From positions 3,286,001-3,350,000 of the forward strand of contig NZ_CP071463.1 in assembly GCF_017352095.1 (NCBI RefSeq): 64,000 nt of DNA, read 5' to 3'. The notes under the pieces were generated by a model, which saw only the letters and a program-made list of their open reading frames with translations, made no database searches and was not told the DNA's origin. Below, one piece after another: positions 1 to 8,138 of this stretch; within the stretch, counting starts at the first letter, position 1; each line of letters starts with the position of its first letter. Position numbers and translations under genes: made by a program. Source of the DNA: Natrinema longum. Its GTDB lineage: Archaea; Halobacteriota; Halobacteria; Halobacteriales; Natrialbaceae.

Positions 1-961
1 TGCCAAAATATCGGCTGGGGATGCGGCATCAACTTCTGGAATCTGTTCTATTTCTGCTTCTTTGTCACCTTCCTGTTTGATCGTCCCGTGGACACCCGTC
101 CAGAAGACATCTATTCCATGCTCTTCGAGCCGTTCCAATACCTCATCTCTGGGATGTGAATATTCACTCTCTAACTCACTGGATACAACTACCTGATCTG
201 GATTAACGGCGCTAAGGAAACTCCCCTTGTTTGTGTCGCCGTACCCATCTTTTGTAGCTTTATCAGAACCGTGATGGCCGATATGCAGTGTATCTGCATT
301 TAGATCTAGGTTGCCATCCCGATGTTGTTTAACGAGCCAGTCTTCTCCGTGGTGGGCGCTACTATCCTGCATATCGCCCATAAGAAGCGTCGATTTTCCT
401 GCGTCCGACTCGAGTTTAATAACGAGGCCGTTCTCGTTTGCCTTTTCAGGTTTTAAATTCCGCTCACGTTCTGTCTTTGGGCTTTTAAACGGAACAGTCC
501 CCGATTTTGCTGGTGGTGATAGAATCTCACCAGAGACTGATTCGATAGTGTCTCCACTGCTGAGGTTGTTAATATTGTCTGCTGCAATACCGTGCTCAGA
601 CAGTGCTTCAATGTAGTTTCTAAAGAGATCCGGATCAACCTGCCCCCTTTCTTCACCCACCTCAAATCTTGCTAAGTTTGGTTGTGAAGCACTGTTTATT
701 TTGTACCCGGACTGCTTCAGGTCGAAAAGGCCAAGTATGTGATCCTGATGAATGTGGGTTGCGATAAAGTGGTCAATCGTTTTTTTTTTCTTTATCGCTA
801 TCGATTGAGAGTTCTTCTTCAAAGACCCGCTCTAATTCATCAATCACTTTCGACTCATCTGCATCTATAAGCGTCTTCGTGCCATCAGAAGAGACGACAA
901 GTTTAGCATCTGCTTGGCCGACATCGAGTGAGAAAATTTTCTGTGCAGGACTCCCACTCAT
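1..961 (-). pseudogene. ComEC-like MBL-fold hydrolase, frameshifted, partial at window edge
   Basis: The product resembles the C-terminal metallo-beta-lactamase domain of ComEC/Rec2, a metal-dependent phosphodiesterase or nuclease fold; its substrate is unknown. The ATG at 961 opens with a ComEC-like FSLDVGQADAKL segment. Downstream, one frame over, come the metal motif HIHQDH (about 745-760), LLMGD and GHHGSDKA, and the frame stays open to base 1. The first frame ends at a TGA near 773, directly after a run of ten A's (coding strand, 780-789). Removing one A joins the frames into KEKKTIDHFIATHIHQDH. This could be a sequencing error, slippage or a real null allele. The start overlaps the upstream DUF3006-like gene by 4 bp. 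The C-terminus is outside the window. Confidence 0.75.
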
Positions 962-1275
962 TCTTCTAATTCTTTTTCGGCAGATGATTGTAACCGTTTG
1001 AACTCATCGATCACTTCTTCATTCTCTTTTCTTTTTTTCTCGGTTAATTCGGGATCAAAGTTGAGGTTCTCGGGATCGAAATCGGTCTCATCAGGGCCCT
1101 CAGAGTTAATTTGTGTAGAGAAGTAATCACCTATGTCGTACTCGTCAGGAACATTTTCAATGCGCTCGTTGAACCCACGAATCGCCTTATTATTCTTGTA
1201 GAGGGTGAACCTTGCAATTCCATCCTCGATATTAGTGAATTTCATATAATAATTTTGATCTCCAGTATTACTCAT
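958..1275 (-). CDS. DUF3006-like small acidic protein
   Basis: This is a small protein of about 105 residues. I chose the ATG at 1275 (MSNTGDQNYYMKF) because the paralogue at 1743-2012 starts at the matching point. The visible pattern is (I)EDGIARFTLY near the N-terminus, then a VPDEYDIGD segment, then an acidic helical tail with FDPELTEKKRKENEEV. This order resembles DUF3006, a family of unknown function often encoded next to ComEC-like MBL hydrolases. The stop overlaps the start of the MBL gene (ATGA), so the two are probably co-translated. The assignment rests on pattern and context, not a search. Confidence 0.7.
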   Translation of the reverse strand: MSNTGDQNYYMKFTNIEDGIARFTLYKNNKAIRGFNERIENVPDEYDIGDYFSTQINSEGPDETDFDPENLNFDPELTEKKRKENEEVIDEFKRLQSSAEKELEE

Positions 1276-1282
1276 ATCCAGT

Positions 1283-1342
1283 TCACCCCTTAGACAGTAT
1301 ATCGCTGGCAAAGCCTTCAGTATCGATCCAATCTTCGGACAT
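1283..1342 (-). CDS. possible 19-residue leader ORF
   Basis: A short open frame (MSEDWIDTEGFASDILSKG) begins at 1342. It is preceded by a strong Shine-Dalgarno AAGGAG at 1349-1354 and a TATA-like box further up. It ends 7 bp before the start of the DUF3006-like gene. It may be a real small peptide translated ahead of that gene, or the leftover N-terminus of an older gene. There is no family match and only one copy in the window. Confidence 0.3.
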   Translation of the reverse strand: MSEDWIDTEGFASDILSKG

Positions 1343-1348
1343 TATGAT

Positions 1349-1375
1349 CTCCTTTAGTAGAGAGAAAAATATAGC
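1349..1375 (-). promoter_or_regulatory. TATA-like box and Shine-Dalgarno for the cassette
   Basis: On the minus strand, CTATATTTTT (1366-1375) is followed by AAGGAG (1349-1354) just before the ATG at 1342. The spacing fits an archaeal promoter with a short leader. It would drive the leader ORF, the DUF3006-like gene and the MBL gene as one unit. Confidence 0.4.
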
Positions 1376-1432
1376 TTTTCATGCTCCGAGAGGCAGACTA
1401 CAAATTACTCGTCACTTCAGCCATCCTATTCG

Positions 1433-1750
1433 TCAACAGAATCGTGTCTCGGTTCGATATTGATAGAAGTTCATTGTATACAGTTTTAGATGTGTCCCCA
1501 AAGCCAGCAACAGTATCGTCGTGAACTGCGTGACGGCCATTTGATCAAGCTCGTATCGTCTTTCTATATTCTCTCCTGTAGTTCGGTCAGATAATACATC
1601 GTCCAGCTCGTCACCGGCCTCAGCCACATCAGCATCGATTAGGATCCGTTCACCGTCTGGCGTAACTACAAGGTGTGCATCTGCTTAGCCTCAATCCAAT
1701 GTATAGATCTCAAAGTCGGTGTTTTCCGTACCCTCTGACCCGCTATTCAT
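1433..1750 (-). pseudogene. decayed second copy of the MBL-fold hydrolase
   Basis: From the ATG at 1750 the translation runs FEIYTLD-stop-G-stop-ADAHLVVTPDGERILIDAD. It aligns with FSLDVGQADAKLVVSSDGTKTLIDAD of the intact-looking copy at 961. Two in-frame stops (TGA, TAA) fall within three codons. Further on, the metal-binding stretch is reduced to LDQMAVTQFTTIL, with the histidines of HIHQDH gone, and the frame soon ends. The start overlaps the upstream DUF3006-like gene, as in the other cassette. This is therefore a decayed duplicate, not a separate gene. Confidence 0.75.
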
Positions 1751-2012
1751 CTTTCTCACCGAAATCGAATGGACCTTCGTTTATATTGTTTTGAATCTCT
1801 TCTTTCACTTCCTCCGTGAGTTCTTGATCGTATTCCAGGGAAACGGTTTTCTCGTCCTCAAATGTCGGTCGGAACTGAGCATTGTCGCCTATCTCGTCAG
1901 GGAACTCATCCGGATCCCAAATGAAGAACCGTTCCCGCTCACTATCTTTGTACAACGCCATCCTCGCAACCCCTTCTTCGATATTTCTGAAGCTTACCCG
2001 GTAGTCAGACAT
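1743..2012 (-). CDS. DUF3006-like small acidic protein, second copy
   Basis: This 89-residue protein is a paralogue of the product of 958-1275. Shared features are NIEEGVARMALYKDS against NIEDGIARFTLYKNN, a P(D)E.PDEIGD segment, and a C-terminal YDQELTEEVKEEI against FDPELTEKKRKEN. The match to DUF3006 is by pattern. On the minus strand an AT-rich AAAAATATCC box lies about 27-37 bp upstream of the start. Its partner MBL gene (1433-1750) is dead, so this copy may be an orphan or may serve the other MBL protein. Confidence 0.65.
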   Translation of the reverse strand: MSDYRVSFRNIEEGVARMALYKDSERERFFIWDPDEFPDEIGDNAQFRPTFEDEKTVSLEYDQELTEEVKEEIQNNINEGPFDFGEKDE

Positions 2013-2332
2013 GTCTCAACATTCAATTCACTCGTTGGGATATTTTTCGCAGAGAGGAGGTGGAATATATTACCAGTATGAGTCAGTGGCGAGTAGATCG
2101 GTAGGGAGGATACGCTCTACTATAGATGATACGTCATAATGCACTACCTCACCCCCTCCTTTCTTATAAATAAAGGCAAAGTCACCTCGTCCCATAGACG
2201 GTGTCCGCGAAGGAGCAATTCCGGACATCATGATCTGTTAAATACAGATATCAATTTAACGCTGAGTGTTATATCAGAATTGAATTATATTCGGGATGCC
2301 GTGCTGAATAGGGTGCGCGTATCGTTCACTGG
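2013..2332. other. AT-rich intergenic stretch in the accessory patch
   Basis: This stretch of about 320 bp is clearly poorer in G+C than the DNA beyond 4 kb. It holds the presumed promoter of the DUF3006-like gene (AT-rich box at about 2039-2050, minus strand) and the 3' flank of the DUF998 gene. I see no convincing open frame, repeat or RNA. Confidence 0.5.
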
Positions 2333-2995
2333 TCAGAACGACGCAGAGTCGATATCAGCGATACCTAATAGGTAGCCTCCAAAGGCGAGAATCCAAAGAA
2401 CGAGTGGATAGACGACCCAGCGCTCGATTCCCCCGCTCCCAAGAAACGCCAGCGGGTGCGGGCCACCGATAACGAGTCCATAGACGAACACGCTCACGAG
2501 GACGAGAAGGGAGATGCCACCAAAGAGGCCACAAAGAACGGAGAACGGTCCGGAGACAACCCGTGACGAGAGGATGACTGTGATACCGCCACTAAAGAAG
2601 GTCAGAAGCGCGAACAATCCGTGCCACGGAGTTACGTTTCCGGGAAACACACCGACGCCGAATATGCTGACTCCAAAAATTACGAGTCCAACTGAGAAAT
2701 CACGGCGGTCCATGGCGCGATAGACGAAATAGGCGGCAACCAGCACAAGTACCCCCGTTACTAGCATCGTACTGTTAAAGATCGTCGCGGAGGGTTCGTG
2801 GATAATCGGATCTGGTGGCCGCGTCGATCCGAGGTCACTGATGTCCTGTCGCGTCGAATAATTCGGATAGAGGACTTCTGCCGTGATAATCCCCATGAAG
2901 GCAACGAATCCGGACAACACCATGCTAAATCCTGCGATCGACACTTCCGAATCCCCGGGTCGTGCTCGAGTTCCATCAGGGGTAGAATCAGTCAT
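2333..2995 (-). CDS. DUF998-type membrane protein
   Basis: I take the ATG at 2995 (MTDSTPDGTRARPGD), giving about 220 residues; an upstream extension is possible but not hydrophobic. Six or so membrane segments are visible, starting with FSMVLSGFVAFMGIITAEV and ending with VVYPLVLWILAFGGYLLGIA. The first loop has PNYSTRQDISDLG and the third segment is followed by GVFPGNVTPWHG. Both match the DUF998 family of small integral membrane proteins, whose function is not established. It stands alone on the minus strand between the cassette region and the broken DUF7845-type gene. Confidence 0.7.
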   Translation of the reverse strand: MTDSTPDGTRARPGDSEVSIAGFSMVLSGFVAFMGIITAEVLYPNYSTRQDISDLGSTRPPDPIIHEPSATIFNSTMLVTGVLVLVAAYFVYRAMDRRDFSVGLVIFGVSIFGVGVFPGNVTPWHGLFALLTFFSGGITVILSSRVVSGPFSVLCGLFGGISLLVLVSVFVYGLVIGGPHPLAFLGSGGIERWVVYPLVLWILAFGGYLLGIADIDSASF

Positions 2996-3112
2996 TGGCA
3001 AGCAGACGTACATCTCGTCGGGAGATAAGACTATGCGGGGGTGAAATGAGCGCATCCCTGCAGACTATACCCTCTGTATTCAGCACGCATCACTTGACAA
3101 GCATCAGTACCA

Positions 3113-4168
3113 CTAATGGCGTTCGAGAGTTCCGTGACGGTCGGTCAAGCAGTGTCCGAGAATGTCCCGATCTCGGTCGGAGTCCTCGACAGAGAAATAG
3201 GCATCTTCGACGTAGGTTCCGGCTCCCGATCGAAGCGGAAGGGCGGCTTCCGCGAGGACGCTGAGAAGCGTCTCCTCGAGTTCTCGATTGAGACGCTCGA
3301 GATCGGTCGGGGAGGCATCGAGTTGGCCGTTTCAGAATGAACGTTGGTAGGACGCACCTACTTTTGAATGCGCTATCGAGCGGTTGTCGTCCAGGCTCAC
3401 CGCGTGGTGCGCGTAGTAGTGTTTCACTTCCTTCGGTAGCTCGTGCGATGGAAACGCCTCACGGACACGTCGTGGGCCGAGAGTCGCCGTGTGATAGTAC
3501 CCGGGACGATCTCGAGCGTGTTCATCGCTGTTGTACTGAACGAGTTTGCGTCGGCCCGTGCGGTCGTTCTCGAGCAAGTGTCCCAGTTGGGCTATCGGAC
3601 CGTCCCGCGCGTGAACTGGGCCACTCTCGTTCTTGTGGATGCGCACGTATCGCTCAGCATCCAGAACGGTCGAGAACTCGTGTAGCTCGTCGAAGTACCG
3701 ACTGTTGATACCGACCGCGCGCATCGCGTGCTGGATCAGTGGGTGATAGCGATCGAATTCGATATTCGAGCCCTGAACGTGGAGATTCACTCCTTCGTCG
3801 AGATCGTCGGGGACGCTGATTTCGTTACCGCCCTTGCTTCGCATCCCCTGCCATCGCGGCGCGATATGAGCGTGGAACGACCGCTCGCCGACGATGTCTT
3901 CGCCGCTCTCGACACTGAGATCGAACTCGCGCATCTCTGCGAGTCGGAACTCGGTGCCAGTCGGGAGCTGCTCGCCAGGATGCTCGAGGCCGGAGTCTCG
4001 ATAGGAGAGCGTCACTTGCCATGACTCACCCGCGAATTCAAACTCCGCGCGCTGGCTCCCATCGCCGTCCTTGATCCGTCGGTCGCACGCGAAGAACGGA
4101 TCGAGACCGTACTCGTCGAAGAGGAAGTGAGCCGCGAACTCGTGAGGCGCGGTCTCGATCAGCTGCAC
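3113..4168 (-). pseudogene. DUF7845-type haloarchaeal protein interrupted by TGA
   Basis: The frame begins at a GTG (4168, MQLIETAPHEFAAHFLFDEY) and runs to a TGA at 3332-3334. The same frame then continues with NGQLDASPTDLERLNREL and LPLRSGAGTYVEDAYFSV to a TAG at 3113, about 351 codons in all. The break lies where a Trp (TGG) would give SYQRSFWNGQLD, so a single G-to-A change explains it. The protein resembles a haloarchaeal family of unknown function (probably DUF7845) that I associate with plasmids and integrated elements. A truncated 278-residue product could still be made. Confidence 0.65.
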
Positions 4169-4251
4169 CCGCGCTCACCCCCTTGCGAACGACGGCATAG
4201 AGACCACTGAGTAGGGGGTTTGTGGTTACGGCATGTAAACCGAGAAGGACA

Positions 4252-4325
4252 TGCCGCCTCCCGGATTTGAACCGGGGACAGCTCGATCTTCAGTCGAGTG
4301 CTCTCCCAGTCTGAGCTAAGGCGGC
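4252..4325 (-). tRNA. tRNA-Phe (GAA)
   Basis: The 74-nt sequence folds as a cloverleaf. The acceptor GCCGCCT pairs with AGGCGGC, the D-arm is GCTC..GAGC, the anticodon stem CTCGA/TCGAG has loop CTGAAGA (anticodon GAA), and the T-arm is CCCGG-TTCAAAT-CCGGG. The discriminator base is A and CCA is not encoded. It borders the AT-rich accessory patch, so it is a natural place to look for an integrase attachment site, though no second copy of its 3' end was seen inside the window. Confidence 0.95.
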
Positions 4326-4546
4326 GCACCTCTATCTCCGTCCATGGTATAAAAAAGGATTTCGAATCGGAATCGTTGTTCCACCCAGCTTACACGAGCC
4401 CCCAACGGGATCCGAACACTCGAGTATGGTCTCGAAAACTCGAGAAGAGGGACGATACTGTGACATCCATGTTCGATTACCCGCTGTCTGTTGGAACATC
4501 AGATATTCAAGACACCCTTTTGCGCCCTGGAAGGTAATATCGTGTT

Positions 4547-4993
4547 ATGGCAGCCCTTACCTCGAGTCAAGAGAATCAAAAACTCGATGCCGACACGATC
4601 CTCGAGCTGTTAGCGAACCGCCGGCGTCGATATCTCCTCTATGCGCTGCGCGGGCGGGACGATCCCATCGAGCTCTCGACGCTGGCCGAAACGGTCGCGG
4701 GCTGGGAACACGACGTGCCGCCTGACGAGGTCGCGAAAAACGAGTACAAGAGCGTCTACGTCTCGTCGGTTCAGTGCCACGTTCCGAAACTGGACGACGC
4801 GGGCGTCGTCGACCACGACGAGGACAACCACACCGTCGTCCTCGCGGACAGTTTCGAGCAACTCGAGCCGTACCTCCAGATCGTCGTCGAGGACGAGCCG
4901 GAAAACTCCACGCTGTACGCCGCCCTCCAGACCGAGTCCGGCGATGGCCTGCTCGGGCAGATTCGGGAGAACGTCGCGCGACTCAAGCAGTAA
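4547..4993 (+). CDS. DUF7344-type winged-helix protein
   Basis: This is a 148-residue soluble protein. Residues about 12-100 form a predicted winged helix: LDADTILELLANRRRRYLLYAL, then LSTLAETVAGWE, then YVSSVQCHVPKLDDAGVVDHDEDNHTV. This is the ArsR-like layout of the large haloarchaeal DUF7344 group of presumed regulators. The N/D-rich wing and recognition helix (SVQCHVPKLDDAG) are typical. The C-terminal third is acidic. It lies alone between two tRNA genes, so its targets cannot be guessed. Confidence 0.7.
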   Translation: MAALTSSQENQKLDADTILELLANRRRRYLLYALRGRDDPIELSTLAETVAGWEHDVPPDEVAKNEYKSVYVSSVQCHVPKLDDAGVVDHDEDNHTVVLADSFEQLEPYLQIVVEDEPENSTLYAALQTESGDGLLGQIRENVARLKQ

Positions 4994-5149
4994 CTCCCCT
5001 CGAGGTGTCGCGGTCGTGACAGCGACCGGGTCGAATCGTGATCGTGCGTGAGTCGAATGCGGTCGGGGCTGTGTCTCTCGCTCGAGCGTACTGCGTCCGC
5101 ACTCCTCTCCGTCTCTGTTGCTCACGAGGTTTCGTGATAGCGATCGTTT

Positions 5150-5171
5150 GCTCGGGCGGGTTCGAACCACC
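5150..5171. repeat. 22-bp copy of the tRNA-Val 3' end
   Basis: GCTCGGGCGGGTTCGAACCACC occurs here and again inside tRNA-Val at 5267-5288, 117 bp apart in the same orientation. It covers the T-loop, T-stem and most of the acceptor. Such partial duplications usually mark an attachment site or the scar of an excised element. The 95 bp between the copies hold inverted repeats (CCTGCTG..CAGCAGG near 5231-5260) but no gene. Confidence 0.6.
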
Positions 5172-5263
5172 TGAACGTCGCTCGCTGACGCTCGCTCGTT
5201 CCGTCGTTCGAACCGCCTTCGGTCCACATACCTGCTGCTCGCGAGGGTGCTCCCAGCAGGAAG

Positions 5264-5337
5264 TGGGCTCGGGCGGGTTCGAACCACCGACCTCGGCCTT
5301 GTAAAGGCCGCGTCATGACCAGCTAGACCACGAGCCC
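5264..5337 (-). tRNA. tRNA-Val (TAC)
   Basis: The 74-nt cloverleaf has acceptor GGGCTCG pairing with CGAGCCC, anticodon stem CGGCC/GGCCG and loop TTTACAA (anticodon TAC). The T-arm is GGTGG-TTCGAAC-CCGCC, with one G-C to G-T type irregularity at the stem. The discriminator is A and no CCA is encoded. Its 3' half is duplicated at 5150-5171. Confidence 0.93.
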
Positions 5338-5399
5338 GTACCCGAGACGAGTAGATCCGTCCGAATAACCTTTACTCTCTCGTCGCGCAGCTATCGTCC

Positions 5400-6113
5400 A
5401 TGGTCTTCGAGTACGTATGGAAGGGATTACTGGTGATCGCGATCCTTTCTGTCGCCGGCGTCGTCCTCGTTCAAGTGGGACTCGTCTCGGTCCCCTGGGG
5501 CCCTGACGACGGAGAAGTTCGCGTTTTCGGGGACGACTCCGACGGCGAATCGACCACAGAACCCCACGATGGAACTGGCAACGAGACCACCGCCGCCAGT
5601 GACGATTCCACCGACGAAACTGATGGCACCGATGGCAACGAGCGGGAACCAAAGGCTGTCGTCGATGTCGAGGTCGCAGACGATCGTGCCGAACGCATCA
5701 CCGGACTGAGTAACCACGACTCCCTCGAGCGGGGCACTGGGATGTTGTTCATCCACAGTAGCGAGGACGAGCAAACCTACGTGATGCGCGAGATGGACTT
5801 CGATATCGATATCATCTTCATCGGTGCGGACCGCGAGATCACGACGATCCACCACGCCCGCGCGCCCGGTCCAGACGAGAACGGGAACGATCTCCAGTAC
5901 TCGGGCCGTGGGAAGTGGGTCCTCGAGTTGCCACGCGGGTACACGAACGAGACGGGGATCGAAGTCGGCGACGAGGTCGAGATCGATCTCGAGTCGAACC
6001 GAACGGTCATCACCGGCTCGGAGTCCGACTCGCTCGAGCGGTTCGCCGCGACGGCGGATCGCGACGTAGTCGCACCCGAAGCCGCCGCTGCGGGGACCTA
6101 TTTCGATTCGTAG
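5400..6113 (+). CDS. DUF192 domain protein, membrane-anchored
   Basis: The 237-residue protein has one N-terminal hydrophobic segment (about residues 6-28, GLLVIAILSVAGVVLVQVG), then a low-complexity acidic and Thr-rich linker (about 40-85), then a DUF192 domain. Its hallmarks are GLSNHDSLERGTGMLFIH, VMREMDFDIDIIFIG and the closing WVLELPRG.....GIEVGDEV. DUF192 proteins are small beta-rich proteins of unknown role. The linker and anchor suggest the domain sits outside the membrane. The ABC transporter gene starts 37 bp downstream on the same strand. Confidence 0.8.
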   Translation: MVFEYVWKGLLVIAILSVAGVVLVQVGLVSVPWGPDDGEVRVFGDDSDGESTTEPHDGTGNETTAASDDSTDETDGTDGNEREPKAVVDVEVADDRAERITGLSNHDSLERGTGMLFIHSSEDEQTYVMREMDFDIDIIFIGADREITTIHHARAPGPDENGNDLQYSGRGKWVLELPRGYTNETGIEVGDEVEIDLESNRTVITGSESDSLERFAATADRDVVAPEAAAAGTYFDS

Positions 6114-6150
6114 GTAATTCTTATTGCCGGCGACCCCCGAAGCCAGTGCA

Positions 6151-8094
6151 ATGAGTAGTGCCGACTGGGACGAGGACGACCCCTTCGAGGAACAACGGGA
6201 AGAGATCGAGAACCCGATGAAGCGGCTGTTCCTCGAGTACGGGTCGGACTACATCGGTGCGGCAACCATCGGTGTTATCGCGAGTTTCTTCGCCCGGATC
6301 CTGGATCTGCTTCCTGCGCTCATGCTCGGCGTCGCGATCGACGCCGTGATCCGTCAGGATTCGAATATCGGGTACGCCGAGGCGTTCCCGGTCGGAAGCG
6401 GGTTCATCGCCCCCTACGTCCCCGACGGACGGATGGCCCAGTTCTGGCTGACGATCGGGATCATCGCGGCTGCCTTTCTCTGTTCCGCGGTCTTCCACTG
6501 GACTCGAAACTGGGGGTTCAACACCTTTGCCCAGAACGTCCAACACGACATCCGGACCGACACCTACGACGAAATGCAGCGCCTGGACATGGGATTTTTC
6601 GCCGACAAACAGACCGGCGAGATGATGTCGATCCTCTCGAACGACGTTAACCGCCTCGAGAAGTTCCTCAACGACGGGATGAACTCCCTGTTTCGGCTGC
6701 TCGTGATGGTACTCGGCATCGGCGGGCTGCTATTCGCGATCAACCGGCAACTCGCGCTGGTCGCCTTGTTACCCGTCCCGTTGATCGCCGTTTTCACCTA
6801 TCTGTTCATTCAGACTATCCAGCCTAAATACGCGCAGGTGCGCTCGACCGTCGGCAAAGTCAACTCCCGACTCGAGAACAACCTCGGGGGCATTCAGGTC
6901 ATCAAGTCCAGCACGACCGAGTCCTACGAGTCCGACCGGGTCGAAGGCGTCTCGCGGGAGTACTTCGACGCCAACTGGGGCGCGATTCGAACGCGGATCA
7001 AGTTCTTCCCCGGACTGCGCGTGCTCGCGGGGATCGGCTTCGTCATTACCTTCCTCGTCGGCGGCCTCTGGGTGATCGAGGGACCGCCGGGTCCGTTTTC
7101 GGGCGAGCTGAGTACCGGGATGTTCGTCGTCTTCATCCTCTACACGCAGCGGTTCATCTGGCCGATGGCGCAGTTCGGCCAGATCATCAACATGTACCAG
7201 CGCGCTCGCGCCTCGAGCGCCCGCATCTTCGGGCTGATGGACGAACCAAACCGGGTCGGGGAAGAGCCCGACGCACCCGATCTCGAGGTGATCGACGGCC
7301 GCGTCGAGTACGACGACGTCTCCTTCGGGTACGACGAGGAGACGATCCTCGAGGACATCGACTTCACGGTCGAGGGCGGCGAGACGCTCGCCCTGGTCGG
7401 TCCCACCGGGGCCGGCAAGTCGACGGTCCTCAAGCTCCTCCTGCGGATGTACGACGTCGACGAGGGCGAGATCCGCGTCGACGGCCAGCGAGTCCAGGAC
7501 ATAACCCTCCGGAGTCTCCGCGAGTCGCTGGGCTACGTCAGTCAGGACACCTTCCTCTTCTATGGCAGCGTCGAGGAGAACATCAAATACGGTAGCTTCG
7601 ACGCCGACCGCGAGGACGTGATCGAGGCCGCGAAGATGGCCGAGGCCCACGAGTTCGTTCGGAACCTGCCGGAGGGGTACGATACCGAGGTCGGCGAACG
7701 CGGGGTCAAACTCTCCGGCGGCCAGCGCCAGCGACTCTCCATCGCCCGCGCGATCCTCAAAGATCCCGACATCCTCGTCTTGGACGAGGCGACCAGCGAC
7801 GTCGACACCGAAACGGAGATGCTCATCCAGCGCTCGATCGACGAGCTCGCGGAGGATCGGACCACGTTCGCCATCGCCCACCGACTCTCCACGATCAAGG
7901 ACGCCGATCAGGTCCTCGTCCTCGAGGGCGGCGAGATAGTCGAACGGGGAACTCACGAGGAACTGCTCGCAAACGGCGGGCTCTACTCCCATCTCTGGGG
8001 CGTGCAAGCCGGCGAGATCGACGAGCTTCCGGAGGAGTTCATCGAACGCGCCCAGCGCCGGCAGGCGCGGACGGAAATCGGCGACGGCGACTGA
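6151..8094 (+). CDS. ABC exporter, fused membrane and ATPase domains
   Basis: This 647-residue half-transporter has an N-terminal six-helix exporter domain (about 40-350) followed by a nucleotide-binding domain. It shows Walker A GPTGAGKST (about 417), Q-loop YVSQDTFLFYG, signature LSGGQRQR (about 521), Walker B ILVLDEATSD (about 541) and the switch AIAHRLS (about 574). This is the lipid/drug exporter type (MsbA-like); the substrate cannot be read from sequence. I use the ATG at 6151 (MSSADWDEDDPFEEQ); upstream in-frame residues are not protein-like. It would work as a homodimer. Confidence 0.88.
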   Translation: MSSADWDEDDPFEEQREEIENPMKRLFLEYGSDYIGAATIGVIASFFARILDLLPALMLGVAIDAVIRQDSNIGYAEAFPVGSGFIAPYVPDGRMAQFWLTIGIIAAAFLCSAVFHWTRNWGFNTFAQNVQHDIRTDTYDEMQRLDMGFFADKQTGEMMSILSNDVNRLEKFLNDGMNSLFRLLVMVLGIGGLLFAINRQLALVALLPVPLIAVFTYLFIQTIQPKYAQVRSTVGKVNSRLENNLGGIQVIKSSTTESYESDRVEGVSREYFDANWGAIRTRIKFFPGLRVLAGIGFVITFLVGGLWVIEGPPGPFSGELSTGMFVVFILYTQRFIWPMAQFGQIINMYQRARASSARIFGLMDEPNRVGEEPDAPDLEVIDGRVEYDDVSFGYDEETILEDIDFTVEGGETLALVGPTGAGKSTVLKLLLRMYDVDEGEIRVDGQRVQDITLRSLRESLGYVSQDTFLFYGSVEENIKYGSFDADREDVIEAAKMAEAHEFVRNLPEGYDTEVGERGVKLSGGQRQRLSIARAILKDPDILVLDEATSDVDTETEMLIQRSIDELAEDRTTFAIAHRLSTIKDADQVLVLEGGEIVERGTHEELLANGGLYSHLWGVQAGEIDELPEEFIERAQRRQARTEIGDGD

Positions 8095-8138
8095 CGATCG
8101 AAACGGATCGACTCCGAGACTGACTCCCGCTCGTCGGG

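Noticed and set aside
4201-4251. Integration site at the 3' end of tRNA-Phe beside the accessory patch
   Set aside because: Attractive because of the AT-rich patch, but no second copy of the tRNA 3' end and no integrase were seen in the window.
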